Positions 34,711 through 37,154 of a DNA stretch of 37,154 bases are shown piece after piece. Position 1 is the stretch's first letter. The number at the start of each line of letters is the position of its first letter. Origin of the DNA: Candidatus Nomurabacteria bacterium. GTDB lineage: Bacteria > Patescibacteriota > Saccharimonadia > Saccharimonadales > Saccharimonadaceae. The stretch lies in assembly GCA_031261545.1 (NCBI GenBank), contig JAISJL010000028.1, positions 1-37,154 of the forward strand. Reading direction: 5' to 3'. A program made the translations under genes and the position numbers. The notes under the pieces were generated by a model. That model was given only the letters and a program-made list of their open reading frames with translations, did no database searches and was not told the origin of the DNA.

Positions 34711-34866
34711 TAACCCCCTGAAGAATCATTATTTCGCTCTCCAAAACCTAATTCCAAACAGGCCATCTTATCTTGAAAAGAAGCTGGGAACGTGATACAT
34801 TGCAACTCGTCTTTAGCCTGTTTGCGAATTAGGTTTTGGAGAGCGAAAATGATTTGTGAGGGGCTA
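34711..34866. repeat. Long palindrome, family 1-related
   Basis: TAACCCCCTGAAGAATCATTATTTCGCTCTCCAAAACCTAATTCCAAACAGGC versus reverse complement of GCCTGTTTGCGAATTAGGTTTTGGAGAGCGAAAATGATTTGTGAGGGGCTA. Confidence 0.9.
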
Positions 34867-34915
34867 CAAATCATATATTGAAAAAAACCTTGCAATGTGT
34901 TAAGATAGGGGTATT

Positions 34916-36187
34916 ATGAAACTAAATAAGCAAGAAATCAGCAAGACTAGGTGGGAATACGAGGCAATTTTTGACGAGGCGGAGGTGGCAGAGGCGAAGG
35001 CGCGTATTTTGGAGAAATTGGCGCCGAATGTGAAGGTGGACGGCTTCCGCAAGGGCAAGGCGCCGCTGGTGATGGTGGAGAATCGCGTGAACCAGATGGA
35101 ATTGTGGCAAGATGTGATGGAAAGTTTGGTTAACGATTTGATGTTTGAGCAGATCCGCAAGGACAGTTTGGCGATCTATAACCCAGAAGTTGTCCCAGAT
35201 GACGGCAAGATCAAAAACGCTCAGCCAACGGTCAAGATTGCCTTTGACGTGGTGCCAAATGTGGAATTGACGGATTACAAAAAGTTAAAGGTTAAGTTTG
35301 CGGAACCAAAGGTTGAGGCAAAGGATGTTGACGAACTGATTGACACGATTTTGACAGAGAAAGCCAATCCGGTGGAGGCGAAGCGTGAAATCAAAGATGG
35401 CGACATTGCGGTGATTGATTTTGTGGGCAAAAAGGACGGCAAACCGTTCAAGAACGGCACAGCGAAGAATTACCAGTTGAAAATTGGCAGTCATCAGTTT
35501 ATTGAGGGCTTTGAGGAGGGCATTGTCGGGCATCTTAAAGGAGATAAGTTTGAGCTGACATTGAAGTTTCCGGAGAATTATTTTGAAGTGGAGTTGGCGG
35601 GCAAGCCGGTGGTGTTTGAGGTGGAATTGAAGAAAGTTTTGGAGCTAAAAAAGCCGGAATTAACAAATGAACTGACGAAGAAACTTTGGGGCAAAGATTT
35701 GGCTGAGTTTAAGGCAGAAGTGGAAAAATCACTTACGGCGCAAAAAACCGCCGAAGCCAAGCAGAAACTACTGGGCGAAATCTTGAAGGAATTGCGGAAA
35801 AAAGCGAAATTACAGATTCCAGAGAAGATTAAAGAGGGGCAAATTGCTTCGTCGAAAGCGGCTTTGGAGAATCATCTGAAAAATCAAGGCTTGACGCTAG
35901 AAGGCGTGGCAAAGATGAGCAATCTGACACCGGAAGAGATGGACAAAAAACAAGCAGAAGAGGCGGTGGAAATCTTGGAAAACGAGCTGGTTATTGAGCA
36001 ATTGGCGAAGGATTTGGCGATTGAAATACCAGATGAGGACATCAAGATGTATCACGAGATGGCGCACGGGGGATATGACCACAAACCGGAGAAATTGCGC
36101 AAGGGCAGCAGCGAGTGGGGTCAGATTAGCCACAGATTGTCGCAGGAACAAGTGGCGAGGACAATTTTGGAGTTTTTTGTAAAATAA
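34916..36187 (+). CDS. tig: Trigger factor
   Basis: Ribosome-binding signature VDGFRKGKAPLVMVENR; FKBP-type domain GDIAVIDFVGKKDGKPF...IEGFEEGIVGHLKGDKFELTLKFPENY. Confidence 0.93.
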   Translation: MKLNKQEISKTRWEYEAIFDEAEVAEAKARILEKLAPNVKVDGFRKGKAPLVMVENRVNQMELWQDVMESLVNDLMFEQIRKDSLAIYNPEVVPDDGKIKNAQPTVKIAFDVVPNVELTDYKKLKVKFAEPKVEAKDVDELIDTILTEKANPVEAKREIKDGDIAVIDFVGKKDGKPFKNGTAKNYQLKIGSHQFIEGFEEGIVGHLKGDKFELTLKFPENYFEVELAGKPVVFEVELKKVLELKKPELTNELTKKLWGKDLAEFKAEVEKSLTAQKTAEAKQKLLGEILKELRKKAKLQIPEKIKEGQIASSKAALENHLKNQGLTLEGVAKMSNLTPEEMDKKQAEEAVEILENELVIEQLAKDLAIEIPDEDIKMYHEMAHGGYDHKPEKLRKGSSEWGQISHRLSQEQVARTILEFFVK

Positions 36188-36200
36188 GAGGGGGCGATAG

Positions 36201-37154
36201 GTGAAAAAAGTGGGGCAAAGTAAGCAGGATAAAGCAAAACGACGCAATCTGAAGCGACGGCTGTTTATACGGCGAGCGCGAAAATATTGGCTGAACAAAC
36301 GCCAGTCCATCTTGACCAACGTGTTTTTGGTCTGTTTGTCGGGTTTGGTGGTGCTTTTGGCGATTCTCGGCGTGGGTTGGGTTTCGGGCGGCGAGATGGC
36401 GCTAGTGGAGCAGGCTTCACAGATGTCGCTGGGACGAGTCTTTTCGGGAGAACTGGTCAACTGGACATACGTTTTGCTGGCTAAGGGAATTTTTGCGATT
36501 TTTGGGCTCGGTTTTTGGGCGATTAAACTGCCGAATTTGCTAATTGCCATCGGTTGTTTATGGCTGTTTAACAGCGTGGCGCGACAATGGCTTTCGCGAT
36601 CTGTGGCAAACTTAACAACCTTGCTGTTTGCAACGGGGATTGGCTTTTTGACCTCAGCTTTGACGGCCGATGGTTCGATTTTGTATATTTTATATCCGTT
36701 GCTAATCTTTTGGCTGATAAACAAGATCTCTTTGGCCGACCGCAAGCAGCCATTTATCATTGCGCTATTTGTGGTGGGTGCTGTGGCGGTTTATACACCA
36801 TATATGGTGTTAATCTTGGCTCTGGCGGTTTTGGCGTCGTTTTGGCACCCGAAAACACGATTCTTCTTTGCCCAAGCGGAGAAAAATACCTTTTTTATTG
36901 GTTTGATTACGACAGTGGCGATTTTGCTGCCGCTGATTATCACGATATTCTTTGAGCCTTTGATCCTGAAAACATTATTTTTGCCAGTTGACTTTGCGCA
37001 CTCTTTTACCAATCTGGGGCAAACCATGTTGAGCAGCATCATTGCTTTTCGTTCTGGGTTCTTCGAAGGGCATTTGACGCCATTATTTGATCTGGCGACT
37101 TTCGGACTGTTTATCTTGGGCATGGGTCAGGTGATCCGTAATCGATATTCTTAT
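36201..37154 (+). CDS. Multi-pass membrane protein, possibly GT39/ArnT-like glycosyltransferase; 3' partial
   Basis: GTG start, basic N-terminus VKKVGQSKQDKAKRRNLKRRLFIRRARKYWLNKRQS, then multiple TM segments; open to window end (not in the ORF track). Confidence 0.65.
   Translation, partial: MKKVGQSKQDKAKRRNLKRRLFIRRARKYWLNKRQSILTNVFLVCLSGLVVLLAILGVGWVSGGEMALVEQASQMSLGRVFSGELVNWTYVLLAKGIFAIFGLGFWAIKLPNLLIAIGCLWLFNSVARQWLSRSVANLTTLLFATGIGFLTSALTADGSILYILYPLLIFWLINKISLADRKQPFIIALFVVGAVAVYTPYMVLILALAVLASFWHPKTRFFFAQAEKNTFFIGLITTVAILLPLIITIFFEPLILKTLFLPVDFAHSFTNLGQTMLSSIIAFRSGFFEGHLTPLFDLATFGLFILGMGQVIRNRYSY

Noticed and set aside
1-37154. CRISPR arrays, tRNA/rRNA genes, transposases, integron attC sites
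   Set aside because: No regularly spaced direct repeats, no TTCGAAT-type T-arms with acceptor stems, no recombinase ORFs; the palindromes lack an associated integrase.
1-37154. UGA recoding (as in Gracilibacteria/SR1)
   Set aside because: UGA terminates clear genes (for example the pseudouridine synthase at 16884-16886 and pth), and conserved domains contain no in-frame UGA.

Overview
Gene-dense window with housekeeping-type genes on both strands. Gene content (ftsE-ftsX-S41 peptidase, orphan receivers, pyrH, tsaE/tsaB, holA, gpmI, rsuA-type pseudouridine synthase, der, pth, paired ABC exporters, gltX, tgt, cysS, tig) and UGA used as a stop are consistent with a small-genome Patescibacteria/CPR bacterium, possibly Saccharibacteria-like; this taxonomy is inference. 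I saw no tRNA, rRNA, CRISPR array or transposase. Main points of interest: (i) a promoter-driven locus at ~1697-2416 with a 66-aa ORF (SD plus TTG start) followed by a densely structured, pseudoknot-capable RNA that I cannot assign to a family; (ii) a three-gene cassette (28825-31830) of a VWA/HExxH protein, an uncharacterised protein and a MoxR-like AAA ATPase behind a structured leader; (iii) palindromic repeat families, one copy of which sits in frame inside cysS; (iv) a recurrent -10/N6/ATG spacing implying widespread leaderless mRNAs, including one inside a glycosyltransferase gene; (v) two promoter-terminator units with no ORF at 7090-7322 (candidate small RNAs); (vi) a truncated NYN-domain gene remnant. 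All calls come from reading the sequence and ORF translations; no database search or folding program was run.
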